The position numbers and the translations under genes are program-made. A DNA stretch of 64,000 nt from Streptomyces xanthophaeus (GTDB lineage Bacteria; Actinomycetota; Actinomycetes; Streptomycetales; Streptomycetaceae): positions 62,001 through 126,000 of the forward strand of contig NZ_JOFT01000010.1 in assembly GCF_000725805.1 (NCBI RefSeq). The letters are read 5' to 3'. Below are positions 25,211 through 33,702 of this stretch, piece after piece. Position 1 is the first letter of the stretch; each line of letters starts with the position of its first letter. The notes under the pieces are model-generated. The model saw only the letters and a list, made by a program, of their open reading frames with translations, did not search any database and was not told the DNA's origin.

Positions 25211-25294
25211 GAGGGACCTTCGGCCTCCCTGAAATGCCAGGTCAGACGCCCTGCATGGAAGGTGCCCCGGAACATCGCAGGACCTTCGGGCCCC
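25211..25294. promoter_or_regulatory. Paired GGACCTTCGG boxes in the pflB leader/promoter
   Basis: GAGGGACCTTCGGCCTCC (25211-25228) and AGGACCTTCGGGCCCC (25279-25294) share the core GGACCTTCGG, 66 bases apart. Both look like GGGNCC-TTN-GGNCCC half-palindromes, similar to DevR/OsdR-type boxes, and GGGACCTT also occurs upstream of narK (23288). With the Rex box they make up most of the 209-base gap before pflB. Confidence 0.35.
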
Positions 25295-25381
25295 ATCTCA
25301 GGACCAACGCGGCGGCAAATGATCGATCAAAAGGCGTGCAATGGATACAAGCAATGAGGCGACTCGAAGAAGGTGCGGGCG

Positions 25382-27652
25382 ATGACTGCCACCCCTGCGG
25401 AAACCACGAAGAACGGCGCGGCCTGGGAGGGCTTCAAGGGCGGCCTGTGGCGCGACGCCGTCGACGTCCGCGACTTCATCCAGCAGAACTACACCCCGTA
25501 CGAGGGTGACGACTCCTTCCTCGCCGGCCCGACCGAGCGCACCACCGCCGTGTGGAAGGCCATCACCGACAAGTTCCCCGAGGAGCGCGAGAAGGGCGTC
25601 TACGACGTCGCGTACGACATTCCGTCGTCCATCACCGCGCACGCCCCCGGCTGGATCGACCGCGACAAGGACCTCATCGTCGGCCTCCAGACGGACGCCC
25701 CGCTCAAGCGCGCGATCATGCCGTACGGCGGCTGGCGGATGGTCGCCGGCGCCCTGGAGACCTACGGCTACCCGGTCTCCGAGGAACTGGAGAAGGTCTT
25801 CACGGAGTACCGCAAGACGCACAACGCCGGTGTCTTCGACGCCTACACCCCCGAGATCCGCGCCGCCCGCAAGGCCGGCATCGTGACCGGCCTGCCGGAC
25901 GCCTACGGCCGCGGCCGCATCATCGGCGACTACCGCCGGGTGGCCCTCTACGGCGTCGACCGCCTCATCGCCTTCAAGAAGGAGGAGAAGGAGGAGCTGC
26001 ACTCGCTCCCCGCGGGCCACCGTTCGCTGGAGGAGACGATCCGCCTGCGCGAGGAGCTCGCCGAGCAGATCCGCGCCCTGGCCGAACTCAAGGCGATGGC
26101 CGCCTCCTACGGCCACGACATCTCCGCCCCGGCCGCCACCGGCCGCGAGGCCGTCCAGTGGCTGTACTTCGCCTACCTGGCGGCCGTGAAGGAGCAGAAC
26201 GGCGCGGCCATGTCGCTGGGCCGCACCTCCACCTTCGTCGACGTCTACCTCCAGCGCGACATCGAGGCGGGCCGGCTCACCGAGGAGCAGGCCCAGGAGC
26301 TGGTCGACGACTTCATCATCAAGCTCCGCATCGTCCGTTTCCTGCGCACCCCCGACTACGACGAGCTGTTCTCCGGCGACCCCACCTGGGTCACCGAGTC
26401 CATCGCCGGCATGGGCGAGGACGGCCGCCCGCTGGTCACCAAGACCTCCTTCCGCTACCTCCAGACCCTCTACAACCTCGGTCCGGCCCCCGAGCCGAAC
26501 ATGACCGTCTTCTGGTCGCCGCAGCTCCCCCAGGGCTTCAAGGAGTTCTGCGCCCGCGTCTCGATCGACACCTCCTCGGTGCAGTACGAGTCCGACGAGC
26601 TGATGCGTCCGCGCTTCGGCGACGACACCGCCATCGCGTGCTGCGTGTCGGCGATGCCCGTCGGCAAGCAGATGCAGTTCTTCGGCGCCCGCGTGAACCT
26701 CGCCAAGACCCTGCTCTACGCGATCAACGGCGGCCGGGACGAGAAGTCCGGCGCCCAGGTAGGCCCCGACACCGGAGCCCTCACCTCCGAGGTGCTGGAC
26801 TACGACGAGGTCATGGCCAAGTTCGACCGGCAGATGGAGTGGCTCGCCCAGACCTACGTCCACGCGCTGAACGTCATCCACTACATGCACGACCGGTACG
26901 CCTACGAGCGCATCGAGATGGCCCTGCACGACCGCGACGTGCGCCGCACCATGGCCTGCGGCATCGCGGGCCTGTCGGTCGCGGCCGACTCGCTGTCCGC
27001 CATCAAGCACGCCAAGGTCAGCGCCCTGCGCGACGGGACGGGCCTCGCCACCGACTACACCGTCGAGGGCGACTACCCGGCCTACGGCAACAACGACGAC
27101 CGCGTGGACGACATCGCCGTCTGGCTCGTCGAGGAGTTCATGCGCAAGGTCCGCAAGCACGAGACGTACCGGGGCGCCGAGCACACCCAGTCCGTGCTGA
27201 CGATCACCTCGAACGTCGTCTACGGCAAGAAGACCGGCAACACCCCGGACGGGCGCCGCGCCGGCGAGCCGTTCTCCCCGGGCGCCAACCCGATGAACGG
27301 CCGCGACACCCACGGCTACGTCACCTCGGCGCTGTCGGTCGCCAAGCTGCCCTACGAGGACGCCGAGGACGGCATCTCGCTGACCAACACCGTCACCCCC
27401 GACGGGCTGGGCCGCACCCCCGAGGAGCGGATCAGGAACCTGGCGGGCGTGCTCGACGGCTACATGGCCAGCGACGGCTTCCACATGAACGTGAACGTGC
27501 TCAACCGCGACACGCTCATGGACGCCATGGAGCACCCGGAGAACTACCCGCAGCTGACCATCCGGGTCAGCGGCTACGCGGTGAACTTCGTCCGCCTCAC
27601 GCGGGACCAGCAGCTCGACGTGCTGAACCGCACCTTCCACGGCTCCCTCTAG
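25382..27652 (+). CDS. pflB: Pyruvate formate-lyase (formate C-acetyltransferase)
   Basis: A 756-residue cytoplasmic glycyl-radical enzyme converting pyruvate and CoA to acetyl-CoA and formate without oxidation. The catalytic pair C420-C421 is in [20 protein letters not shown] and the radical glycine is G731 in RVSGYAVNF, close to C418/C419 and G734 of the E. coli enzyme. Length and blocks such as [10 protein letters not shown] and [13 protein letters not shown] fit a true PFL, not a glycerol or choline lyase. The radical is destroyed by oxygen, which is striking in a Streptomyces. The activase follows after 115 bases. A Rex operator lies upstream. Confidence 0.95.
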   Translation: MTATPAETTKNGAAWEGFKGGLWRDAVDVRDFIQQNYTPYEGDDSFLAGPTERTTAVWKAITDKFPEEREKGVYDVAYDIPSSITAHAPGWIDRDKDLIVGLQTDAPLKRAIMPYGGWRMVAGALETYGYPVSEELEKVFTEYRKTHNAGVFDAYTPEIRAARKAGIVTGLPDAYGRGRIIGDYRRVALYGVDRLIAFKKEEKEELHSLPAGHRSLEETIRLREELAEQIRALAELKAMAASYGHDISAPAATGREAVQWLYFAYLAAVKEQNGAAMSLGRTSTFVDVYLQRDIEAGRLTEEQAQELVDDFIIKLRIVRFLRTPDYDELFSGDPTWVTESIAGMGEDGRPLVTKTSFRYLQTLYNLGPAPEPNMTVFWSPQLPQGFKEFCARVSIDTSSVQYESDELMRPRFGDDTAIACCVSAMPVGKQMQFFGARVNLAKTLLYAINGGRDEKSGAQVGPDTGALTSEVLDYDEVMAKFDRQMEWLAQTYVHALNVIHYMHDRYAYERIEMALHDRDVRRTMACGIAGLSVAADSLSAIKHAKVSALRDGTGLATDYTVEGDYPAYGNNDDRVDDIAVWLVEEFMRKVRKHETYRGAEHTQSVLTITSNVVYGKKTGNTPDGRRAGEPFSPGANPMNGRDTHGYVTSALSVAKLPYEDAEDGISLTNTVTPDGLGRTPEERIRNLAGVLDGYMASDGFHMNVNVLNRDTLMDAMEHPENYPQLTIRVSGYAVNFVRLTRDQQLDVLNRTFHGSL

Positions 27653-27767
27653 TCGCGGAGCCGCCCCTGACCGCGCGGCCCGGGGCCGGTCCCTCACCCC
27701 GGCCCCGGGGCCGCGCGCCCCCACGGACACGCCCCCACGGACACCGGATCAGTCTGGAGCACCTGCC

Positions 27768-28595
27768 ATGACCGTCCTCTTCGGTACGAGCATCCCCGTC
27801 GGCCAGGCGAACGCGGTCGTCGCCAGCGCGGGCCAGACTCCCGCCGCGGCCGCCACCCAGCGGCCGAGCGAGGGTTCGGTGCACTCCTGGGACCTCTCCA
27901 CCGGGGTGGACGGCCCGGGCACCCGCTTCGTGACCTTCCTGGCCGGCTGCCCGCTGACCTGCCTGTACTGCCACAACCCCGACACCTGGAAGATGCGGTC
28001 CGGCAAGCGCACCTCGGCCGACGACGTGATCGCCGAAGCCGCCAAGTACCGGAAGTTCATCGCCGCGTCCGGCGGCGGAGCCACCGTCTCCGGCGGGGAA
28101 CCCCTGCTCCAGCCCGTGTTCGCGGGCGAACTGCTGCACCGGATGAAGAACGACCTCGGCCTGCACACCGCCCTCGACACCTCCGGCTTCCTCGGCGCAC
28201 GGGCCACCGACGCTCTGCTGCGGGACGTGGACCTGGTCCTGCTCGACGTGAAGTCCTGGGACCGCGAGACCTACCGGAAGGTCACCGGCCGCCCGCTCGA
28301 CCCCACCCTCGCCTTCGCCCGGCGCCTCGCGGACCTCGGCAAGGAGGTGCACCTGCGCTTCGTGCTGGTGCCCGGGCTGACCGACGCCCGGGAGAACGTC
28401 GAGGGCGTGGCCGCATTCGCCGCGGGCCTCGGCAACGTCTCGCGGGTGGACGTCCTGCCCTTCCACAAGCTGGGCGAGGCCAAGTGGCAGGCCCTGGACA
28501 TGCCCTTCACCCTGCACGACACGCCCTCGCCCACCGCCGGTCAGGTGGCCGGGGCGAAGGCGGTCTTCGAGGCGCAGGGGCTGACGGCGGTCTGA
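27768..28595 (+). CDS. pflA: Pyruvate formate-lyase-activating enzyme (radical SAM)
   Basis: A 275-residue radical SAM enzyme that abstracts the hydrogen from the PFL glycine. It has the C-x3-C-x2-C cluster site (C61, C65, C68 in LAGCPLTCLYCHNPD), the GGGEPLLQ-type motif (VSGGEPLLQP) near 110, DLVLLDVKSWD and the closing VLPFHKLGEAKW. The ~40-residue Ala-rich N-terminal extension before HSWDLSTGVDGPGTR is longer than in the E. coli protein. It follows pflB and is almost certainly in the same operon. Confidence 0.94.
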   Translation: MTVLFGTSIPVGQANAVVASAGQTPAAAATQRPSEGSVHSWDLSTGVDGPGTRFVTFLAGCPLTCLYCHNPDTWKMRSGKRTSADDVIAEAAKYRKFIAASGGGATVSGGEPLLQPVFAGELLHRMKNDLGLHTALDTSGFLGARATDALLRDVDLVLLDVKSWDRETYRKVTGRPLDPTLAFARRLADLGKEVHLRFVLVPGLTDARENVEGVAAFAAGLGNVSRVDVLPFHKLGEAKWQALDMPFTLHDTPSPTAGQVAGAKAVFEAQGLTAV

Positions 28596-28663
28596 CCCCG
28601 TTCGGCCTAGCCATGAATGCGGCATAACGGGCTGAATCGGTACGGAACACCTAGCGTGGTGCT

Positions 28664-29761
28664 GTGTCCGAGCCCACAGAAGTCCTCGCCGAAGCCCCGC
28701 CGCCACCCGGGACGCCCGGGACTCCGCCGCCGGCCGGGAGATCCGTCACCGCACGGGCCACCCTGGCCGGCGCCGTCGTCTCGCTCCTGCTCGTCGTCGC
28801 GATCGTGCTCGGCAGCCGGCTGCTGCGCGACTTCGACTCGGCACTGCTGCCGTACGCCGTCGCCACGGTCTTCCTGGCCTTCGGCGTGGCCTACCGGTAC
28901 ACGGTCTGGGTCTCCGCCCCCGGTGCCCGCCGTCTCTTCCGGAAGGGCTTCGGCAGCTTCTTCTCCGCCGACAACTTCCGCAAGGCGCCCACCGCCCTGC
29001 CGAAGATGATCGCCACCTACCTCGGCTTCCAGAAGTTCCTCGGGGCCCGCTCCCGCGCCCGCTGGGCCGCCCACCAGCTCATCTTCTGGGGCTGCATCCT
29101 GGCCGCGCTCATCACCTTCCCGCTGACCTGGGGCTGGTTCACCTTCACCTCCGACAGCGGCTCGGGCCCCGGCTACGAGATGCGGATCTGGGGCTTCAAG
29201 GTCCTCGGCTTCGACTCGCTGAACATCCTGGGCTGGCTGATGTTCCACGGCCTCGACGTCGCCGCCGTCCTGGTCATCCCCGGGGCCTCGTACTTCCTGT
29301 GGCGCCGGATGAAGGACCGCGGAGCCATCACCGGCCAGCGGTTCGCCTACGACCTGCTGCCGCTGATCTGCTTGATCGTGATCTCGGTGACCGGGCTGCT
29401 GCTGACCTTCTCGTCGATCTTCCTGCACGGCGGGGGCTACGAGTTCCTCGCCATCCTGCACATGGTGTCGGTGGTGTTCACGCTCATCTACATCCCCTTC
29501 GGGAAGTTCTTCCACATCGTCCAGCGCCCGGCCGCCGTCGGCATGCAGCTGTTCAAGTACACCGCCCGCCAGGACGAGCAGGTCTTCGCCTGCAAGCGCT
29601 GCGGCGAACCCGTCGACACCGCCCCGTACGTGGAGAACCTGCGCGGCACGATGAAGGACCTGAAGCTCGACTTCGACGCCTGGGCCGAGTACTGCCCCCG
29701 CTGCAAGCGGGTGCTGCGCGGCAGCGCCTACCTGACCCACGTCAAGAAGGGCTTCAAGTGA
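28664..29761 (+). CDS. Cytochrome-b-like membrane subunit with C-terminal CxxC pair (NarI/DsrM/HdrE-like)
   Basis: A 365-residue membrane protein with about six TM helices. Histidines in or near helices (WAAHQLIFWG, LMFHGLDVA, LAILHMVSVV and GKFFHIVQRP, the last two 17 residues apart with a Pro and Lys between) follow the heme-b pattern of NarI/DsrM/HdrE-type quinol-oxidising subunits. After the last helix a soluble tail carries CKRC and CPRC about 45 residues apart, like a rubredoxin or zinc ribbon. It probably takes electrons from menaquinol and passes them to the Mo enzyme whose gene overlaps by four bases (GTGA). The GTG start at 28664 has a poor SD. Function is inferred from architecture. 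Confidence 0.72.
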   Translation: MSEPTEVLAEAPPPPGTPGTPPPAGRSVTARATLAGAVVSLLLVVAIVLGSRLLRDFDSALLPYAVATVFLAFGVAYRYTVWVSAPGARRLFRKGFGSFFSADNFRKAPTALPKMIATYLGFQKFLGARSRARWAAHQLIFWGCILAALITFPLTWGWFTFTSDSGSGPGYEMRIWGFKVLGFDSLNILGWLMFHGLDVAAVLVIPGASYFLWRRMKDRGAITGQRFAYDLLPLICLIVISVTGLLLTFSSIFLHGGGYEFLAILHMVSVVFTLIYIPFGKFFHIVQRPAAVGMQLFKYTARQDEQVFACKRCGEPVDTAPYVENLRGTMKDLKLDFDAWAEYCPRCKRVLRGSAYLTHVKKGFK

Positions 29762-32076
29762 CCGCGACGGACCCCGCCAAGACGGCACCGCTGCCCCTCG
29801 ACCCCTCGATCGCCCCGCCCGGCACGCGCAACTTCCGCGACGCGGGCGGCATCCCGGCCGACCAGTGGCACGCCGACCAGAACGGCGAGACCCTCGTCCC
29901 CACCCACTGCTGCTTCTGCGGGGTCCAGTGCGGGATGTACCTGCGCGTGGACAAGGGCGGCAAGGTCTTCGGCGTGGAGCCCCGCAACCACGACATCAAC
30001 CGGATGCGGCTGTGCCCCAAGGGCATCAACGCCTACCAGCAGGTCAACCACCCCGACCGGCTCACCGCCCCGCTCATGCGCCGCTCCCGCGACGAGGAGT
30101 TCCGCGAGGCCTCCTGGGACGAGGCCCTCGACTTCACCGTCTCCGAGATCCGCCGCATCCAGGCTGCCCACGGCAACGACGCCTTCGGGCTGCTCGGCGG
30201 CGCCAGCCTGTACTCCGAGAAGACCTACCTGGTCGGCAAGTTCGGCAGGGTCGCGCTGAAGACCCGGCACGTGGACTACAACGGCCGGCTCTGCATGGTC
30301 AGCGCCGCAGGCGCGAACAAACTGTCCTTCGGCATCGACCGCGCCGCCAACCCCTTCTCCGACATCCTCCTCACCGACTGCCTGCTCATCGCCGGCTCGA
30401 ACGTGGGGGAGTGCTTCCCGGTCATGACCCAGTACGTGTGGGGCGCCCGCGACCGGGGCGCCTCGCTGATCGTGGTCGACCCGCGCGAGACCGCCATCGC
30501 CCGTACCGCCGACATCCACGTCGCGATCAAGCCCGGCACCGACTCCGCCTTCTTCAACGCCGTCCTCCACGTGATCGTCGCCGAGGGCCTGACCGACGAG
30601 TCCTACCTCGCCGCGCACACCACCGGCTGGGAGGAGGTCAGGGAGACCGTCCAGGCCTACCCGCCCTCCCGGGCGGCCGGGATCTGCGGTGTCCCCGAGG
30701 AGCAGATCGTCCAGGTGGCCCGTACGTTCGGCCGCGCGGGCAAGGCCATGGCCTTCCACGCCCGCGGGGTGGAACACCACTCGCAGGGCGTCGAGAACTG
30801 CCTCTCGATCATCAACCTGTGCGTGGCCACCGGGAACCTCGGCAAGCCCGGAGCGGGCTACGGCACCATCACCGGCCAGGGCAACGGCCAGGGCGGCCGC
30901 GAGCACGGCCAGAAGTCCGACCTGCTGCCCGGCGGCCGCTCCATCATGAACGAGGAGCACCGCCGCCAGATCTGCGCGATCTGGGGCATCGAGGAGTCCG
31001 AACTCCCGCCCGCCGGAACCTCCATGATGGAGATGGTCTGGCAGATGCAGCGCCAGGAGATCCGCGGGCTGATCGGCATCTGCAACAACCCCTTCGTCTC
31101 CCTGCCCAACTACGCCACGGTCAAGGAGGGCTACGACGCCCTGGAGTTCCACGCCCAGTTCGACTTCTTCCTCTCCGAGACCGCCGCCAACGGGCACGTG
31201 GTCTTCCCGGTCACCGTCTGGGCCGAGGACGAGGGCGTCATGGCCAATACCGAGGCCCGCGTCGTCAAGCACAACAAGGCGCAGGAGCCGCCCCCAGGGG
31301 TCCGCACCGACACCTGGGTGATGTGCGAACTCGCCCGCCGCCTCGGCGTCGGGGACAAGTTCGACTTCCCCGGCTCCCGCGAGGTGTTCGAGGAACTGCG
31401 CGTCGCCTCCGCCGGAACCGTCAACGACTACTACGGCATCACCTACGAGCGTCTGGAGGAGACGGGCGGCATCATGTGGCCCTGCCCCTCCACCGACCAC
31501 CCGGGCACGCCCCGGCTGTTCGAGGGAGGCAGGACCTACCACCCCGACGGGAAGGTCCACCTCCAGGTCGTCGAGTGGCACGCGCCGATGGACCCCTACA
31601 CCGAGGAGTACCCCCTCTCCCTCACCACCGGCCGCACCGTCGCGCACTTCCTCTCCGGCAACCAGACCCGCCGCCTGGGCGCCCTCGTCGAACAGACCCC
31701 GCGCCCCTGGGTGGAGGTGCACCCCTCGCACGGCTTCCGCAACGGCGACCCGGTCCGGGTGGTCACCCGCCGCGGCAGCGAGGTCTTCCCGGCGCTGGTC
31801 ACCGAGGCCATCCGCCCCGACACCGTCTTCATCCCGTACCACTGGCCCGTTCCGACGGCCGCGAACGCCCTGACCATCGACGCCCTCGACCCCCGCTCGA
31901 AGATCCCCGAGTACAAGGTCTGCGCCGCCCGGATCGAGGCCGCCGCCCGGATCGACGAGGTGCCGGCGCCGCCCACGCCCCCGGGCCGCGAGGCCTACCC
32001 GGAGGCCCAGGTGTCCCGCACGGACCCCCTGCCCCCCACGTCCCCGCAGGGCCGTGGCACGTCGGAGAGGAACTGA
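29758..32076 (+). CDS. Molybdopterin oxidoreductase, nitrate-reductase-like (Nas/Nap clade)
   Basis: A 772-residue bis-MGD enzyme with an N-terminal [4Fe-4S] domain (C51, C54, C58, C86). The likely Mo ligand is C179 in NGRLCMVSAAG, followed by Met as in Nap/Nas nitrate reductases, not by His as in formate dehydrogenases. Further blocks are LLIAGSNVGECFPV, GQGNGQGGREHG, VVFPVTVWAEDEGVMAN and a C-terminal molydop-binding domain (LTTGRTVAHFLSGNQTRR). No Tat signal is present, so it should be cytoplasmic. GTG 29758 overlaps the cytochrome stop. The last ~45 residues are Pro-rich. Nitrate is the best-supported substrate given the NarK and NirB neighbours; other oxyanions or formate are not excluded. 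Confidence 0.85.
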   Translation: MTATDPAKTAPLPLDPSIAPPGTRNFRDAGGIPADQWHADQNGETLVPTHCCFCGVQCGMYLRVDKGGKVFGVEPRNHDINRMRLCPKGINAYQQVNHPDRLTAPLMRRSRDEEFREASWDEALDFTVSEIRRIQAAHGNDAFGLLGGASLYSEKTYLVGKFGRVALKTRHVDYNGRLCMVSAAGANKLSFGIDRAANPFSDILLTDCLLIAGSNVGECFPVMTQYVWGARDRGASLIVVDPRETAIARTADIHVAIKPGTDSAFFNAVLHVIVAEGLTDESYLAAHTTGWEEVRETVQAYPPSRAAGICGVPEEQIVQVARTFGRAGKAMAFHARGVEHHSQGVENCLSIINLCVATGNLGKPGAGYGTITGQGNGQGGREHGQKSDLLPGGRSIMNEEHRRQICAIWGIEESELPPAGTSMMEMVWQMQRQEIRGLIGICNNPFVSLPNYATVKEGYDALEFHAQFDFFLSETAANGHVVFPVTVWAEDEGVMANTEARVVKHNKAQEPPPGVRTDTWVMCELARRLGVGDKFDFPGSREVFEELRVASAGTVNDYYGITYERLEETGGIMWPCPSTDHPGTPRLFEGGRTYHPDGKVHLQVVEWHAPMDPYTEEYPLSLTTGRTVAHFLSGNQTRRLGALVEQTPRPWVEVHPSHGFRNGDPVRVVTRRGSEVFPALVTEAIRPDTVFIPYHWPVPTAANALTIDALDPRSKIPEYKVCAARIEAAARIDEVPAPPTPPGREAYPEAQVSRTDPLPPTSPQGRGTSERN

Positions 32077-32082
32077 TCCGCG

Positions 32083-32682
32083 ATGATGGGCCGCACGATC
32101 TTCATCGACCCGGGCCGGTGCATCGGCTGCCAGGCGTGTGTCTCCGCCTGCCGCGAATGCGATTCGCACCGCGGCAAGTCGATGATCCACCTGGACTACA
32201 CCGACCCCGGCATGTCGGTGGCCTCCCTCCCGACCGTGTGCATGCACTGCGAGGACCCGGTCGCGCCCTGCGCCGAGGTCTGCCCCGCCGACGCGATCCT
32301 GGTGACCGCCGACGGGGTGGTGCAGCAGGCCGACACCACCCGCTGCATCGGATGCGCCAACTGCGTCAACGCCTGCCCCTTCGGGGTCCCGAAGATCGAC
32401 CTCCAGGCGAAGCTGCAGATGAAGTGCAACCTCTGCTACGACCGCACTGCCTACGGGCTGGCCCCGATGTGCGCCACCGTCTGCCCCACCGGTGCCCTCT
32501 TCTACGGAACCCTCGAAGAGCTCCAGGCCGAGCGGCCGGGCGTCCAGGTCGCCGACTCCTTCGTCTTCGGCGACGTGGTGGTCGCCACCGGCGTCGCGAT
32601 GGTCGTCCCCGCCGACAAGGTCCAGTGGCCCGTCCCCGGCGGCCTCCCGGTCGTCGAGATCAACGGAGTGGATGTGCGATGA
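32083..32682 (+). CDS. 4x[4Fe-4S] ferredoxin-like electron transfer subunit (DmsB/HycB type)
   Basis: A 199-residue iron-sulfur protein with four cysteine sets in DmsB/HycB order: CIGCQACVSAC, CMHCEDPVAPCAEVC, CIGCANCVNAC and CNLC...CATVCPTGAL. It should wire electrons between the membrane subunit(s) and the Mo enzyme encoded just upstream. ATG 32083 (a second ATG follows at 32086) is preceded by GAGAGGAA. The gene is six bases after the Mo subunit stop and overlaps the Rieske gene by four bases, so it is in the same operon. Confidence 0.92.
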   Translation: MMGRTIFIDPGRCIGCQACVSACRECDSHRGKSMIHLDYTDPGMSVASLPTVCMHCEDPVAPCAEVCPADAILVTADGVVQQADTTRCIGCANCVNACPFGVPKIDLQAKLQMKCNLCYDRTAYGLAPMCATVCPTGALFYGTLEELQAERPGVQVADSFVFGDVVVATGVAMVVPADKVQWPVPGGLPVVEINGVDVR

Positions 32683-33335
32683 GCCTCACCGAACAGCCCG
32701 CCCCCGCACCGGGTCCGGACCCGGGTGACGGCGACGGAGCCGCCCAGGCGCTCCGCGACCGGATCAGCGCCGACTCCCTGACCACCCGCCGCGACTACCT
32801 GCGGATCGTCGCCACCGTCTCCGGCGGCCTGGCCATCGGCGGCGTCGGCGTGGCCGCCGGCATCCTCCACCGGCACGGCGACAGCGAGAAGCTCCCCGAG
32901 AGCAAGAAGGTGACCGACGCACTGGCGCCGGGCCAATCCGTCGCCTTCCGCTTCCCCGGCGAGGAGGACCGTGCCCTCGCGGTGCGGCTGCCGGACGGAT
33001 CCCTCGTCGGCTACTCCGCCGTCTGCACCCATCTGGCCTGCGCCGTGCTGTGGCGCGAGGACCGCGGCAACGACGGGGAGCTCTACTGCCCCTGCCACGA
33101 GGGCGTCTTCGACGCCCGCACCGGCGAGGTGACCGCGGGCCCGCCGCCCCGGCCGCTCCCCAGGATCTTCCTGACCGAACAGCCCGACGGCAGTGTCTGG
33201 GCCGTCGCCACCTCCCGGTCGGGAGAACCGGCCAGGGAAGCCCTGTGCCGGCAGTTCCTCGACTCCCGCCCCGAGATGGCCCAGCAGCTGGGCTGCCCCG
33301 GAGCGGGCCGCGCCACCGAGAGCAGGCGGACATGA
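32679..33335 (+). CDS. Rieske [2Fe-2S] protein with twin-arginine-like N-terminus
   Basis: A 218-residue protein. Residues 1-40 are polar, then TTRRDYLRIV and a hydrophobic helix (~52-68) resemble a Tat-type signal anchor. The Rieske domain (~80-190) has CTH (C116, H118) and CPCH (C137, H140), the classic C-x-H...C-x2-H ligands, in CTHLACAVLW and YCPCHEGVFD. It would sit anchored with its cluster outside the membrane, like Rieske proteins of bc complexes, although the catalytic subunit lacks an export signal. ATGA overlap upstream and downstream shows tight coupling in the operon. There is no cytochrome bc partner here besides the gene at 28664. Confidence 0.9.
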   Translation: MSLTEQPAPAPGPDPGDGDGAAQALRDRISADSLTTRRDYLRIVATVSGGLAIGGVGVAAGILHRHGDSEKLPESKKVTDALAPGQSVAFRFPGEEDRALAVRLPDGSLVGYSAVCTHLACAVLWREDRGNDGELYCPCHEGVFDARTGEVTAGPPPRPLPRIFLTEQPDGSVWAVATSRSGEPAREALCRQFLDSRPEMAQQLGCPGAGRATESRRT

Positions 33336-33700
33336 GCGACGCGCAGCTGCCTCCCCGCCCCGAGTACCGCCCCGGCAGCGCCGACCCCCGGCTGAACAGG
33401 CCGGTGCGGGAGCGCTATCCGCAGATCCGCTCCACCAGCGGTTACGGAGATCCGCGGGTCCGGCACACGGGTCCCGGCCCGGGCGCCGGGACCGAGCAGG
33501 AACCCGAGCGGGCATCGAAGCTCAACGCCCGTCTGGCCCTGGCCCTCACCGTCGTCATCGGGCAGCTCTGGGCGCTGACCGTGACCGTCAACGAGTGGAT
33601 GAAGGGCAACACCGGCACGGCCTGGTGGGGGGCGGGATTCCTGATCCTGTCCTTCCTCGTCGTGATCGCGCTATGGCTCCTCGACCCCAAGGACCGGTGA
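33332..33700 (+). CDS. Small two-helix membrane protein of the Mo-oxidoreductase operon
   Basis: A 122-residue protein with a polar Pro/Arg-rich N-terminal half (~1-65) and two TM helices (ALALTVVIGQLWALTVTV and AGFLILSFLVVIALWLL). I do not recognise a named family with certainty. Its position between the Rieske and NarK genes, with an ATGA overlap upstream and a two-base gap downstream, suggests it is an accessory or anchoring subunit of the membrane complex. Confidence 0.72.
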   Translation: MSDAQLPPRPEYRPGSADPRLNRPVRERYPQIRSTSGYGDPRVRHTGPGPGAGTEQEPERASKLNARLALALTVVIGQLWALTVTVNEWMKGNTGTAWWGAGFLILSFLVVIALWLLDPKDR

Positions 33701-33702
33701 CC

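Noticed and set aside
25298..27730. 810-codon minus-strand frame opposite pflB
   Set aside because: Antisense shadow; pflB on the + strand has all catalytic motifs.
29758..32076. Formate dehydrogenase as the product next to pfl
   Set aside because: The Mo-ligand Cys is followed by Met, not His, and the operon contains NarK; nitrate-reductase-like is better supported.
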